A stretch of 64,000 bases of DNA, taken from Tridacna crocea (taxonomy: Eukaryota; Mollusca; Bivalvia; Cardiida; Cardiidae). The DNA is taken from positions 41,006,501 to 41,070,500 of the forward strand of contig OX031057.1 in NCBI GenBank assembly GCA_943736015.1. Reading direction: 5' to 3'. Below, in pieces: positions 14,001 to 22,918 of the stretch; position 1 is the first letter of the stretch, and each line of letters begins with the position of its first letter. The position numbers and the translations under genes are program-made. Below the pieces are notes generated by a model that had not been told where the DNA came from, did not search any database, and saw only the letters and a list, made by a program, of their open reading frames with translations.

Positions 14001-17000
14001 ATAACCACAGGAATTTGACATTCAATAACCAAAATAAATGATAACATATGATAAATTTTTCTAATCTTTAGTATCATGTGATGTCCATAAATATCTTAAA
14101 AACAAAAAAAAAAAAAAAATAGTAATAAGTAATACGAAAATACGCTTCTTGGCTCTTCTTGTGATGTCAGCGAATGGAGTCTCAGATGAATCAAAATTTT
14201 CAGATAGAGTTGTAAAACATGACGGATATCTCCGGTTGAAAGGTGTCTACTGAGGTATTGCCGGATGTCGCAGGTACATTATTGTGTTGTCTATCGCTAG
14301 GCTAAATGAGATTATGATCAATGTTTGTTTCGTGGGTGATTTTGGTTGGGAAAGGCTGTCAGGTGCTAGCATTCCTTGTGTTTACATTATATAGGGGAGA
14401 TTTTTTTTCATGTTTTATAATTTATTTTGGTTATAGAATGTCAAATTCCTGTGAAATAACGAAGGTTTGATAAAACTACAGCCATGCATCGGGTGTAAAG
14501 AATGTCACATATATAATTGCTTTGTTACCGAAACATCCAATTCATTTACGCTATAGGTCTATGTTACCGAACTCGTCTGTTACCGAAACATCCGTAAATC
14601 GTCACAGTTACGTTACTGGAGACCCTGTTATACATATACAAATAATTCAGGGTAACATACGAGGATATGTTAAGTCCAGTCTAGAAGTTGTCATAATTCC
14701 ATCTCTGCCACCAAATGTAACACACAGGTTTATCTTGCACTGAGAGAAATAAACCATGCAAACTGTATGGCTATCATAGCTGGCTACACAGCCAGGCAGG
14801 TGCTTACACACCATCCTTTGTGATACATGTACATGTATTATATACTTTTAGAATGTCCAGAAAAATTAAAATTACTTTAAAAACGTATCCAACTAAATAA
14901 GATATTGATTTAAAGACAGTGCACAAGAGTTCATCTGACTGACAGAAGTTGATCTCTTTTTGTCCCAAAGCAAACTACATGTATGCAGAAAAGAATAGTG
15001 GGAAAAAAAATCTCAGAAGGAGTAAATTTTCTCTCAGTCCATTTATAATATTTGTTACAGAATCATAGGGTAAATGAATAGAGTTACACCAGACAAAAAT
15101 TCAAAAAAGTTCAGAACTGGTACAAGGATACATAAGAAGTACAACCTGAAATTATCAAATGTAGGTTTCACTTTTCCCTTGATATTTCCTGTTTTCAGGC
15201 ATCTTGGCATGATATCAATATAGGACAATGGTGGGATATCCTGATCTTGTACTTGGACGTGCTTGACAGATGTCTGGTATACTCCCATAACCTGTATAAA
15301 ATAAGATAGGTAAATTACTTAACTCTTTACCAAACAACAAAATTTTAGACTTGTCTGAATTGAAAGAAGTTGCAGATGACAAAACAAATGTAACTAAAAA
15401 AATGACAATTGACTTTAGCAGAGTAGAAAACATTGTGGGAAAAGGAGAAAATGCTGGTTACCAGCATTTTCTCCTTTTCCCACCATGTTTTCAGAAGGAT
15501 TGTAAAAACCAGGGATTGTTTGGTAAAGGCTTAACTCATTACCAGACGACAAAATTTTAGGCTTGTCCAAATCAAAAGCATTTGCAGACGACAAAATAAA
15601 ACTTGAAGTGACTGATTAAAATTTGAAATTTGTTTTGTGAAGGGTGGAAAACATTGTGGGAAAAGGAGAAAATCCTGGTTACCAGCATTTTCTCTTTTTC
15701 CTACAATATTTTCTAAAGGCTTCTTTCTCTGGGGCATCAATAGTAGGGACTGTGTGGTAATGGGTTAATCAAATGCCAGGCGCGTAGCCAGGAGGAAGCC
15801 TTGAAGCCCGGGCTTCAACATAATTTTTTCAAGTATCGTCTTTCCGAGAAAAAATTAAGAAAGAAAATAAAAATGACCATGATTGCTTTTCTTAATACAC
15901 GAATTCAAGCATTTATTGGCTTGACCAATTTCTCCCCCAGTTTTCACAAAATAATTATCTAAAAATCTTCAAAATTTTGATTGCAACACACCCGTTCAGA
16001 CATCCCCAGATGCCACCAAATCGCACCAAATTTTCTGCCCCCCTCTCGTGCTCTCCCCCTTGCTCGTGCCTTCGGCACTCGCCCAACGCCTATGGCGTTG
16101 GCTTCAACATAACAAATATCCTGGCTACGCCCCTGAATGCTGTATCACATTTTATCTTATTTCAAAGAACAGCTCTGTATTTTTTGCTAGAACCCTGGAT
16201 TTTTCTTTGAAATATCATACAAGCAAAATTTAATCAAATTCCACAAGCAACACGATATGTTTGTTCACGGTACATATTGGTTTGGGGTAATCAGTATTTA
16301 AGTTTAACTCTTTACCACACGAGAAAATTTTAAAGTGGTCCAAATTGAAAGCATTTGCAGATGACAAAATAAAGGTGACTCAAAAATAGAAATTTGTTCT
16401 GGGAAGGGTAGAAAAACACTGTGGGAAAAGGAGAAAATGCTGGTTACCAGCATTTTCTCCTTTTCCCACAGTGTTTTCAAAAGGCTTCTTTCTCAGGGGC
16501 GTCAAAAGTAGGGATTGTGTGGTAATGGGTTAAATGCATTTTAACAGAAACATTGTTTACTTTTGGATGCTATTTAGCCTTTCATCCATCTTTCAAAATT
16601 GTATTGTATACTTTCCTTATGTTTAGATGTGTAAAATCAGAAATAAACAAAGTAGAAGAATTGTTTATCCCACTTTTTCCCTACAGAGAATACTGTAGAT
16701 TTACTACTGATTACAGTATTAATTTTCATGCAATACACATCTAGATTCATCTTTGAAGTCAGCTAAAAGTGTAGACCACAATCTACCTTTAGAGGAGAAC
16801 CACGATGTAAAGAAATGCTATCGCTTGCAAACAAAAGGGCTGCAGAATAAATCGCAGCTTTAGGTTTTATACGGGTCCGCGAAACGAACTTTTCTACATA
16901 ATGGGTCCGTTTTAACTTCGGCGCACATGGCGCAGATGCAAGCCGGGAAACTACGAGATACTCTCTACAAAAGAGAACGCTGTAAAAGAGAAATTCTACT

Positions 17001-17477
17001 AAAGTTCTTGAAAAGGAAATAGCGAATGATTGCTTACTTTCTGGTTAATCATGCTAGATAAATATGAAAACCCCAAAAAGACCACATTTATTCGCCATAC
17101 TTTTTCCTTAACATGAAATAGGTGGTAAGCATGATAAACTGTGCTGTAGGGTCTCGAATCAGTTTCTTGTCAAAAACAGTGGGGCGAAAAAGGATTTTTC
17201 AAAGTGATGAAAGTGCCATGGTTTTTAGAAGTACTTTGCTCATGGGTCTAGTCCTGCATTGACCCTGTCGGTACCATATGCGAGTTTTGGACACAATGAT
17301 GACACTTGTTTGGCAGGCAAAGCGTAGCAAGCCGAAAAAAAAAATGTTTTGTTGTTTTCGAAACTACGCTAAATCGTCACCTACCTCTTCATAGCTTGGT
17401 GGAGGAAGTAGGAAAGCTGCATCTGATGCCAAAACGGGTTTGGGTGCTTCTGTAAATGAACCTTTAGTCGTCGCCAT
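2054..17477 (-). CDS. unrecognised PPSY-motif protein with ~95-aa tandem repeats, 3' end outside window
   Basis: Eight minus-strand exons with matching phases: 17385-17477, 15146-15291, 12459-12638, 8499-8641, 6583-6750, 5764-5879, 3915-3969 and 2054-2284. They give 377 residues and end at a good donor, so more exons lie to the left. The ATG at 17477 is the only candidate in exon 1, which encodes MATTKGSFTEAPKPVLASDA and then PPPSYEEVMG, a PPxY motif of the type bound by WW domains (known). From residue 76 a unit recurs. It starts F76DNF, F167KNL, F264ENF and F360ETM with a predicted amphipathic helix, and ends in a hydrophobic strand (YVVYIRG, VVRIFYIQG, RLFYVKS). There is no signal peptide or membrane segment. 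I do not recognise the family; a cytosolic adaptor is only a guess. The introns are packed with MITEs. Confidence 0.85.
2561..3758 (+). mobile_element. 165-bp tandem-core element (pearl-like), copy 1
   Basis: A tandem array of a unit of about 165 bp with TCACCCAAGGAACATC, AAAATCTGACCAG.GGTTTCAG, TAGTGCAAGTAGCCCCCATT and CATGTTTCTTGACGGATCA. The 3' terminus is GAGCATGTTGTGCTCAGGTG then AGCTAAAAA. The head AACAAGAGGGCC is missing. Very similar to the copy at 30144. The tandem-core layout matches pearl/CvA elements known from bivalves. It lies in an intron of the PPSY gene. Confidence 0.8.
3770..3914. other. intron, nothing recognised
   Basis: Unique AT-rich intron sequence next to exon 7. No repeat or signal beyond the splice donor at 3914 on the minus strand. 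Confidence 0.5.
4001..4214 (-). mobile_element. TTAA hairpin MITE, strongly decayed
   Basis: Recognisable by ACAACAAAATTCTAACTC, the hairpin remnant GGAGAAATTGCTGG and an end GGGAATAGAGTTA. Confidence 0.55.
4270..4458 (+). mobile_element. TTAA hairpin MITE, right half decayed
   Basis: The left half TTACCACATATTCCTGAC and the hairpin with AACTAGCATTTTCC are clear. The right half is lost. Confidence 0.6.
4455..4566 (+). mobile_element. TTAA hairpin MITE, 112-bp deletion form
   Basis: Both ends are TTAA-bounded. The left end is subtype-C-like (CCTTTCCAAAACAAACCTG). The body is reduced to GTGGGAAAAGGAGAAATTGA plus the right tip. 4567-5097 holds one very worn copy (4567-4740) and otherwise unique intron. 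Confidence 0.7.
5098..5326 (-). mobile_element. TTAA hairpin MITE, subtype A
   Basis: Full-length copy, TTAA both ends. The right TTAA is shared with a decayed neighbour (5323-5527). 5530-5680 holds another worn remnant. Confidence 0.9.
5940..6115 (+). mobile_element. TTAA hairpin MITE, decayed
   Basis: The left half TTAAACCATTACCAAAAATA and ATTGTGGGAAAAGAAGAAAA are visible. The hairpin is half lost. Confidence 0.55.
6229..6457 (+). mobile_element. TTAA hairpin MITE, subtype A, ACACTGTGG arms
   Basis: Full-length and well preserved. Both hairpin arms carry the C variant (CACTGTGGG on the left, CCCACAGTG on the right), so the pair has changed together. Confidence 0.93.
6914..7142 (+). mobile_element. 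TTAA hairpin MITE, subtype B
   Basis: TTAA both ends. The outer part is distinct (TACCCCATAAGGCATTTC, AACAGCAAGGATGAAGCCG) and the hairpin is GGCAAAAGGTGAAATTGCT, with a TCATGA loop. The same subtype lies at 47883 and, inverted, at 54173. Confidence 0.9.
7244..7372 (-). mobile_element. tRNA-like SINE remnant
   Basis: Read on the minus strand, TGGAGTGTCGGCCTCGTAAC is followed by a B-box GAGTTTGATTCCCGGGAG, as in a tRNA-derived head. No cloverleaf can be drawn, and I see no second copy in the window. Confidence 0.45.
7461..7682 (+). mobile_element. TTAA hairpin MITE, subtype A
   Basis: First of three chained copies. The left TTAA has decayed to TTCA; the right TTAA is shared with the next. 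Confidence 0.85.
7679..7914 (-). mobile_element. TTAA hairpin MITE, rearranged hybrid
   Basis: The right half comes first, through the hairpin and into CTATCCAATCAAAG. A second hairpin arm CCCACAATGTTTTCAAATGG is then fused on. It shares TTAA with both neighbours. Confidence 0.8.
7911..8118 (+). mobile_element. TTAA hairpin MITE, subtype A, slightly shortened
   Basis: Left end TTAACTCTTTACCACACAAT. Part of the left hairpin arm is missing. The right end has decayed to TTGA. Confidence 0.85.
8144..8370 (+). mobile_element. TTAA hairpin MITE, subtype C
   Basis: The hairpin is GGAGAAATTGCTCATAACGA with its complement. Outer marks are CAAACAAGCCCTGGTTTTT and TTTTTGAGAACTTTCTGCC. Sister copies lie at 28755 and 45952. 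Confidence 0.9.
8977..9290 (+). mobile_element. TTAA hairpin MITE, chimeric (two copies joined)
   Basis: A left half and hairpin (8977-9095) run into a right-half remnant and then a second hairpin arm with the tip CTATCTCAGGGTTGTG. The start is TTAA; the end is decayed. 9291-9600 holds nothing recognised. Confidence 0.7.
9610..9839 (-). mobile_element. TTAA hairpin MITE, subtype A
   Basis: Full-length with intact TTAA ends and a perfect central palindrome around 9755. 9840-10316 is intron with nothing recognised. Confidence 0.93.
10317..10546 (-). mobile_element. TTAA hairpin MITE, subtype A
   Basis: Full-length, TTAA both ends. Internal marks are GATGATAATTTCAGTGTGGC and CTCAAATGG. Confidence 0.9.
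10579..11123 (+). mobile_element. TTAA hairpin MITE split by a MetaSINE
   Basis: The element runs 10579-10709 and resumes at 11026-11123. The SINE sits between two copies of TCTACCCTATC, which is MITE sequence duplicated on insertion. Confidence 0.93.
10710..11014 (-). mobile_element. MetaSINE-type tRNA-derived SINE
   Basis: On the minus strand the tRNA-like head is GACCAGCCGATATAGCTCAG with B-box GGGTTCGAATCCCC. The conserved core is CTTTCGGATGAGACGTTAAA, then a GTGTGACGGTGCTACACACC block and a tail of TCAAT repeats. The core matches the central domain described for MetaSINEs (from memory). Flanked by an 11-bp target duplication, TCTACCCTATC. Confidence 0.88.
11120..11312 (-). mobile_element. 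TTAA hairpin MITE, shortened
   Basis: Shares its left TTAA with the previous copy. The right-half interior is deleted; the hairpin is intact. Confidence 0.8.
11313..11506 (-). mobile_element. TTAA hairpin MITE, left end worn
   Basis: The right-half marks GTTGAAAGCATTTGCAGATG and a hairpin with a GGTCAACAGC centre are present. It runs into the TTAA of the next copy. Confidence 0.8.
11503..11731 (+). mobile_element. TTAA hairpin MITE, subtype A
   Basis: Full-length, TTAA both ends. The left TTAA is shared with the previous copy. Confidence 0.9.
11962..12192 (+). mobile_element. TTAA hairpin MITE, subtype A
   Basis: Full-length copy, TTAA both ends. 11732-11961 includes a small inverted pair (CCCAAGTCAGCCTACGG and AGGCTGTCTTGGG) at about 11902-11940. 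Confidence 0.9.
12640..13665. other. intron, one possible plus-strand exon
   Basis: Mostly featureless AT-rich intron of the PPSY gene. The only exon-like piece is 13117-13195 on the plus strand (see findings). Confidence 0.4.
13674..14600. mobile_element. hAT-like non-autonomous DNA element with ~85-bp inverted ends
   Basis: Flanked by a perfect 8-bp direct repeat GTCACAGT (13666-13673 and 14601-14608), as hAT-type insertion makes (known). Each terminal inverted repeat of about 85 bp holds three copies of GTTTCGGTAACA or a close variant. The interior is AT-rich and non-coding. Lies in an intron of the PPSY gene. Confidence 0.85.
15319..15534 (-). mobile_element. TTAA hairpin MITE, subtype A
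   Basis: Near full-length with a short deletion beside the right hairpin arm. It shares its right TTAA with the next copy and lies 28 bp upstream of exon 2 of the PPSY gene. Confidence 0.9.
15531..15768 (-). mobile_element. TTAA hairpin MITE, subtype A
   Basis: Full-length, TTAA both ends, chained to the previous copy. Confidence 0.92.
15777..16135. mobile_element. hAT-like MITE, CAGGCGCGTAGCC ends
   Basis: The ends are inverted, CAGGCGCGTAGCCAGGA and TCCTGGCTACGCCCCTG, with subterminal GGCTTCAACATAA in the same sense near both. The direct repeat AATGC flanks it (15772-15776, 16136-16140), perhaps what is left of an 8-bp duplication. Ends of the CAGGGGCGTAGCCA type are common on animal hAT MITEs. 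Confidence 0.75.
16304..16533 (-). mobile_element. TTAA hairpin MITE, subtype A, ACACTGTGG arms
   Basis: Full-length with TTAA both ends. Both arms carry the C variant, like the copy at 6229. Confidence 0.93.
16534..17384. other. intron 1 of the PPSY gene
   Basis: Mostly unique, with a more GC-rich stretch at about 16860-16960 that could be regulatory. No repeat recognised. Confidence 0.4.
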
Positions 17478-17720
17478 TATGAAGGGAGCTGATCTGTGTT
17501 ATGTGAAGCGCCAAGTCTAATGTAAAATCTATGTGTATTTTCACGCTCTATAACCTGGAATAAAGAGAGCTCTTTTTCCACCCTTTTCATTTATTCCAAC
17601 AGTACATGTAGATCTATGCATCCATGAACACAACGTTTTCACTGTAAAGTTTTCCTAGAAACCTGTTGAAATTCAACTATGTGTGCAGGACGTAGCCTGA
17701 TCCACAAATAAATTTACGAA
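17478..17720 (-). promoter_or_regulatory. probable 5' UTR and promoter of the PPSY gene
   Basis: Sequence immediately upstream of the start codon at 17477. I see no clear TATA box or initiator. Placed by position only. Confidence 0.35.
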
Positions 17721-17729
17721 AAGCACTAT

Positions 17730-17952
17730 AATTCTTTACTAGATGCCAAATCTTTAGGAAGGCCCATCCATTGATGTAGAAAGCTTTTGCAGACGACGAA
17801 TAAAATGTGGCTTCAGGGATGGAAATTTTGTCTTTCACGGGGACAAAACATTATGGCTATCAGCATTTTCTTCTTTTCTGCACAGTGTCTTCAAGGGCTC
17901 GTTAACTCGGGGTCATTAAAACACGCGCGGATCGTGAGAAAAAGGGTCAACA
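17730..17952 (-). mobile_element. TTAA hairpin MITE, decayed
   Basis: AGCTTTTGCAGACGACGAAT and AGCATTTTCTTCTTTTCTGC identify it. Ends and half of the hairpin are worn. 17953-18524 otherwise holds nothing recognised. Confidence 0.6.
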
Positions 17953-18524
17953 GTTCATGGCAAATACTAGCCTTTAGCCCCCTACACAAATGTAAGAAAG
18001 AAAATCCAGCCAGCAATACAAACCCAAAGAATGCAATTTCGTAGTTATTTTTCCAGGAAAATCTAATAGTATCAGAGGAATTAGAAATACGTTCAAAACG
18101 ACCCCAAAGAAGAGCAAAACATAAAAATTTGAAAAATGCTGCTTGCTATAGGGATTCCTGTTTTTCCAACAATGCTTCCTGTCACTCATTGCGGCAGTTT
18201 TGAGTATCTTTCAAACTATCAAACTTCTTATTGTTCAGTGTTCTCATTTAGCCTATAAGCTATGTAAACTACAACATAAAAACATGCACATTTTAACTAA
18301 TTGATTTTCTTAGGAAAAGGTAAACGCACGAGAAAAAGAAAAGAAATTGCATATCGCAATTCAATATTTAGACCAAAACAAATGATTGAAGTACCTGAAG
18401 GTAATTTCCATTAAAAAATAGAGCCTAGAATTGTGGTGACATGCATAGTCTGCGAGAGTCTACCATTTTTCAAAGCATTTTGCGACTGCTATAAAGACGA
18501 GATCTATCACAGCCGGTAATCGAG

Positions 18525-18751
18525 TTAACCCATTACCACTCAAGCCCTACATTTGGCGCCCTTGAGAAAGAAGCCTTTTGAAAACACTGTAGGAAAAGGA
18601 GATAATGCTGGTAACCAGCATTTTGTCCTTTTCCCACCGTGTTTTCTACCCTTCCCAGAACAAATTTAAATTTTCAATCACCTTTATTTTGTCGCCTGCA
18701 AATGCTTTCAATTTGAACCAGTCTAAAATTTTGTCGTTTGGTAAAGAGTAA
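18525..18751 (+). mobile_element. TTAA hairpin MITE, subtype A
   Basis: Full-length. Right TTAA decayed to GTAA. 18752-19300 holds nothing recognised. Confidence 0.9.
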
Positions 18752-19309
18752 ACTTTATACTGATCAGGAAGAGGACTCATGTGATGTTGACATATCGTCG
18801 AACGAAAAGTGAATGATAAAGCGCACTTACTTCCCTTTTACATTCCTTATTTTAGACACGCAAAAACTGTTGGTCTAGCATTCAGGTATTTCGAAATACG
18901 CCATTTCTATTTAAAGTCCACCATCTCAATACAAACAAGACAAAATATTCCCATGTATTATTCTATTCAATGTGGGCTTAAATCGATTGTCTATACACAT
19001 ATAACTATATACCCGTGTATACCCAAGGTTTAGTATTTATTTTTCCAAAGTATTGGAATATCCTTATTGGGTTGACGGATCAATTAATTCAGTTTGAATA
19101 GTGCTATATATACAAGCATTTCAGTCCAAAAATAGACTACCAAGAGAGAGGCAGCCGCCAAGTGCTGCGACTTTGAAATCGGGCTTAGAAGATCACTTGA
19201 TCAGATTGCAAATGATCTGGTCTTTACGATGTTACTAATACTGCGCTGTTCTCTCCTACTGGCTGCAGGGCCGTAGGAACGTCTCGTGGGGGGAGGGGGG
19301 GGGGGGGAC

Positions 19310-19553
19310 GGCGGGCCTCCCAATAATTTGATCACCAATAAAATGACTGTCAGTGTATGGCTGAATATTGCTAGAAAATCGTCGTATATAAAGAGGATGA
19401 AATAATAATTCAGAGGCAGGGCCCCCAATAATTTGATGGGGGCGGGCCCCCCAATAATTTGATCACCAATAAAATGACACAGGTGTCAGTATATGGCTAA
19501 ATATTGCTAGAAAATCGCCGTATATAAAGAGGATGAAATAATAATTCAGAGTA
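19310..19553. repeat. two direct copies of a ~107-bp unit
   Basis: Units at 19314-19420 and 19446-19553 share CCAATAATTTGATCACCAAT, ATGGCT.AATATTGCTAGAA and AAAGAGGATGAAATAATAAT. GGGCCCCCCAATAATTTGAT lies between them. A G-rich run (19289-19310) precedes. No coding potential. Confidence 0.8.
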
Positions 19554-19810
19554 GCTTACTGAAGATACGCTAATAGAAAATTTCAAACAAAATAGTTCTA
19601 AATAAATGGCGGCGAGCCATGGAATTTTTCATTTACTTTTGTTATCTGATAGACACCAAACAATTTCTGAGGTCACATTTCATTCAGTGTGATTTTCTGC
19701 TTTAATTTTTCCTCCAAATCTAATAATTCACCACATTGTTAAACAAATTTCCTTCTATTTCGGTCCCTAGTATTAGTAGGTGGGTTATTTCTCACTGCAT
19801 AACCAAACGC

Positions 19811-19885
19811 ATCTTCGCAAGCCAAGGATACTAAGGTAGTACGTAACGAACAAAGTGGAGTTAGTATCCTTGGCTTGCGAAGATG
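19811..19885. mobile_element. 75-bp hairpin element with 10-bp target duplication
   Basis: Perfect 24-bp arms (19811-19834 and 19861-19884, starting ATCTTCGCAAGCCAAGG) surround a 26-base loop. Flanked by a perfect 10-bp direct repeat AACCAAACGC (19801-19810, 19886-19895). 19896-20374 holds a C-rich run near 19945 and nothing else recognised. Confidence 0.8.
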
Positions 19886-20374
19886 AACCAAACGCAATAT
19901 ATGTCAAATCGGGACGACAAGCCGATTCTGAAAATGTTGGAACCCCGCCCCCCCCCCCCTTCCAAAATTTGCTTCCTACTGACCTGGGCTGTACATCAAG
20001 CGATACGAATACATGTGTGGGTTAGATTGAATTTTTTTTTTCATTATTTCAGGTTGAGATTTAAGTCGGAGATTGTCATGCAACCCTTTATTCGTTTTTT
20101 TAAATATGTAACGCTTTGTTTAAGCCAGATCAGTCCGAATGATACATAATAAATACGTTTTCTTTTCCGGGAGCAAGGGTGATTAGAGTTCGTCAGTTTG
20201 ATGGGATGCGAATACTTTAAATTTTTGTTTGTGAAGTTGCCGAGCGAAATGGTTATTTCCATCAGAATATATGTGTAAGTGTCTCGCAGGCTTCGACCAA
20301 ATAATGTGGCGATACTCTCTTGAAAAGAAAATGAGATTCTTAACTAAATTTGTGATTTAGGGGATCTGTGGCGA

Positions 20375-20602
20375 TTAACTCATTACCAAACGATAATATT
20401 TTAGGCCTGTCCAAATCGAAAGCATTTGCAGATTACAAAATAAAAGTGACAGAAAATTTGAAATTTGTTTTGTGAAGAGTAGAAAACATTGAGGGAAAAG
20501 GAGAAAATGCTGGTTATCAGCATTTTCTCCTTTTCCCATAATGTTTTCTATAGGCTTCTTTCTCAGGGTCGTCAAAAGTAGGGAATGTGTGGTAATGGGT
20601 AA
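20375..20602 (-). mobile_element. TTAA hairpin MITE, subtype A
   Basis: Full-length. Right TTAA decayed to GTAA. 20603-21105 holds nothing recognised. Confidence 0.9.
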
Positions 20603-21106
20603 AGGGATTTTTTGCTATTTGGTAGATGCAAGTAGTATACCACTAGTTATCCCTTTTTATTTCAAGTACAGTTAATTTCAAACCATAAATCGTCAATCAC
20701 ATTCAAACACTTGAACCTTTTTAGGCCAGGGAATCCCTCTCAAGGGATTCCCTTGCCTATAGGGATCGTAAGCTGCCTATTCAGGCAAAAATGTTGGACG
20801 GTGTGTCCATTCTATATCGCTGAGTCCGCCAAAATAACTAGTTTCCCAAGTATATACAGAGACTGCTTATCACACGGTGTGAATGCTTTCCTTTCCTCAA
20901 AGCTTTCATCTGCAAAATGCCATGGAATTGCAAGGGTATTACAGTCCTTTACTAACTGACGAGTGTGAGTTTTTTATCCCGTTTTTGTCATTAACACTGA
21001 CCTAATAAAGGCGTAACCTAATGAACTTAGCTTTATCCGGCAGTTGTGTATTCTTACGCGCTATATACGGTTAATATCTATAACGCTCTCTCTTGCACTC
21101 CGGGAC

Positions 21107-21330
21107 CAGCCGATATAGCTCAGTATGTAGAGCGTAGGACTTGTGAACACAATGTCCTACAGGTTGTGGGTTCGTATCCCCGGCTGGCCAACTAAAAATT
21201 ACTAATAGTCTTTCGGATGAGACGTTAAACCGAGGTCCCGTGTGACGGTGCTACACACCGAGCACGTTAAAGAACCACATTGCACTCCGGATCATTCACA
21301 TTCAGGTATGGTGAGATTAACGAACGACGA
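21107..21330 (+). mobile_element. MetaSINE-type SINE
   Basis: The tRNA-like head is ACCAGCCGATATAGCTCAGT (A-box) with B-box GGGTTCGTATCCCC. The core is CTTTCGGATGAGACGTTAAA followed by CCGAGGTCCCGTGTGACGG. Very close to the copy at 10710-11014, with a different 3' tail (GATCATTCACATTCAGG). Confidence 0.88.
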
Positions 21331-21441
21331 CTCTGCTCGGAGTTTGTCTATAACGTTGTGTTGACATTTGAACATGTGTGTCATAAAACACGTCTCCGCT
21401 AAAATGCAATTGTAAATAAAGCAAACTACATATAGAATATT

Positions 21442-21615
21442 GGTCCGTGTTATGTTTATCACTTTTTCTTATGTATATCGACTAAATCTAGGGTACTTCA
21501 GCGGAATGCTGGAGAAATCGCCCCCTGGAGAAATCGTCCCCAAACTGCTTGGGCCGTGTTATGTTTATCACTCCGGAGAAATCGTCCCCTGGAGACGATT
21601 TCTTTGGTGAAAATA
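21442..21615. repeat. small insertion-like repeat, GGAGAAATCGTCCCC units
   Basis: A 19-bp repeat, CCGTGTTATGTTTATCACT, occurs at about 21444 and 21552. Three copies of GGAGAAATCG.CCCC lie between and after, the last followed by its complement GGAGACGATTTCT. Family unknown. Confidence 0.5.
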
Positions 21616-21945
21616 AAATTTTAGAAAAATCGACCCCAACATCAAATTTCATCCATATCGTTAATCAAGTTGTCTATCAAAATATTTTTGAAATTTCGTT
21701 GTCTTTAGTAGGTACATTATGTGTATAAGTTACCTTTTTTTCCAAGAGTTATTTGGCAGTTTTGTCATTGTTTATACTGCCTATTTCACACTGATATGAT
21801 GTATTTCACACCTTTTACACCTGTCACAAATAGATTACACCTGTGTGATTCTTAAAAATGTCTTTGATTGACTTTGATTTGAAACCAAATAAATGCTTAT
21901 AATTTTTTTCTGTAGTCGTTCGCTTGTCATTTAATGTATTTTTTT

Positions 21946-21949
21946 AATC

Positions 21950-21988
<39 letters not shown>

Positions 21989-21989
21989 A
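21946..21989. repeat. (CT)n microsatellite
   Basis: About 44 bases of CT dinucleotides with one CG interruption. 21990-22540 holds nothing else recognised. Confidence 0.95.
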
Positions 21990-22539
21990 CTAGTGTCATA
22001 TGACATACCTGTGACCAATACCATTTAGCAGGGGCATCAGTGTCTCTGACACACATATTTCTAGTGTTCACTAGGGCTTGTGTGCATCCGTATATTTCCG
22101 GTCCATAACTTCTACAATTGTGGATGGATTTCAAAGTAATTTGGCACAATTGACCTCCATCACGGTTAGATGTGCCATTTGAAACATCTGTTCAAGTAGG
22201 TTCAAGATTAAGGCCACATTGAAGGCCAATTTTTCGTCCGAATTATAACTCCTACATTTTTGGATAGATTCCGATATAAATTAGCATAATGCATTGTTCT
22301 CCATCATGAGCAGAAGTTCCCTTTGAAACATTTATTCAGGTCCATGGTCTAGGTCAAGCTTGAGAGTCAAGTGTTCGCGGGCTTGACACAAGTTGTCCTT
22401 GGACAACGATTATGAATTAGGATTAACGTCTTTTTATATTATGTAGATATAAGTATCGAAGCTCAAGTCACTGTGACTTGTTTGTAAAATAGGCAACTAA
22501 AATAGGAAAACCGAGCCTAATCGTTTTCCTAAAACAATC

Positions 22540-22730
22540 TAACCTTTTCACAGTATTTTATTGAGAAAATATTTTGGCTAAAAGAGAATTTGCTTGCAAC
22601 AAGCAATTCCTCCCAATTTCCCCAAAATCTTACTTTTCAATATACACGAAGAACTACTTTGGATTTTCATCTACAACTTCCTTCAAATATGACCAGTTCA
22701 AAATTTCGTCGACTTGTGGAAGGTAGAGAC
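22540..22730 (+). mobile_element. TTAA hairpin MITE, decayed, subtype-C-like
   Basis: The hairpin remnant GAGAATTTGCTTGCAACAAG and its complement, and TTCAAAATTTCGTCGACTTG near the right end, identify it. Ends worn. Confidence 0.55.
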
Positions 22731-22918
22731 AACATGACCAACTGCCATATTACTCCAATCTTTATTATACATTACATTTTACCTTGATATCTATCTTACA
22801 TGTATTTTCATTGAAATCAATAAAAATAAATAATTATGTTCTTGTGTCATAAATGTAAAAAATAACGTCATTCAGGGCTACAAGACATCACATGTCTCAG
22901 AAAATTTAGATAACCAAA

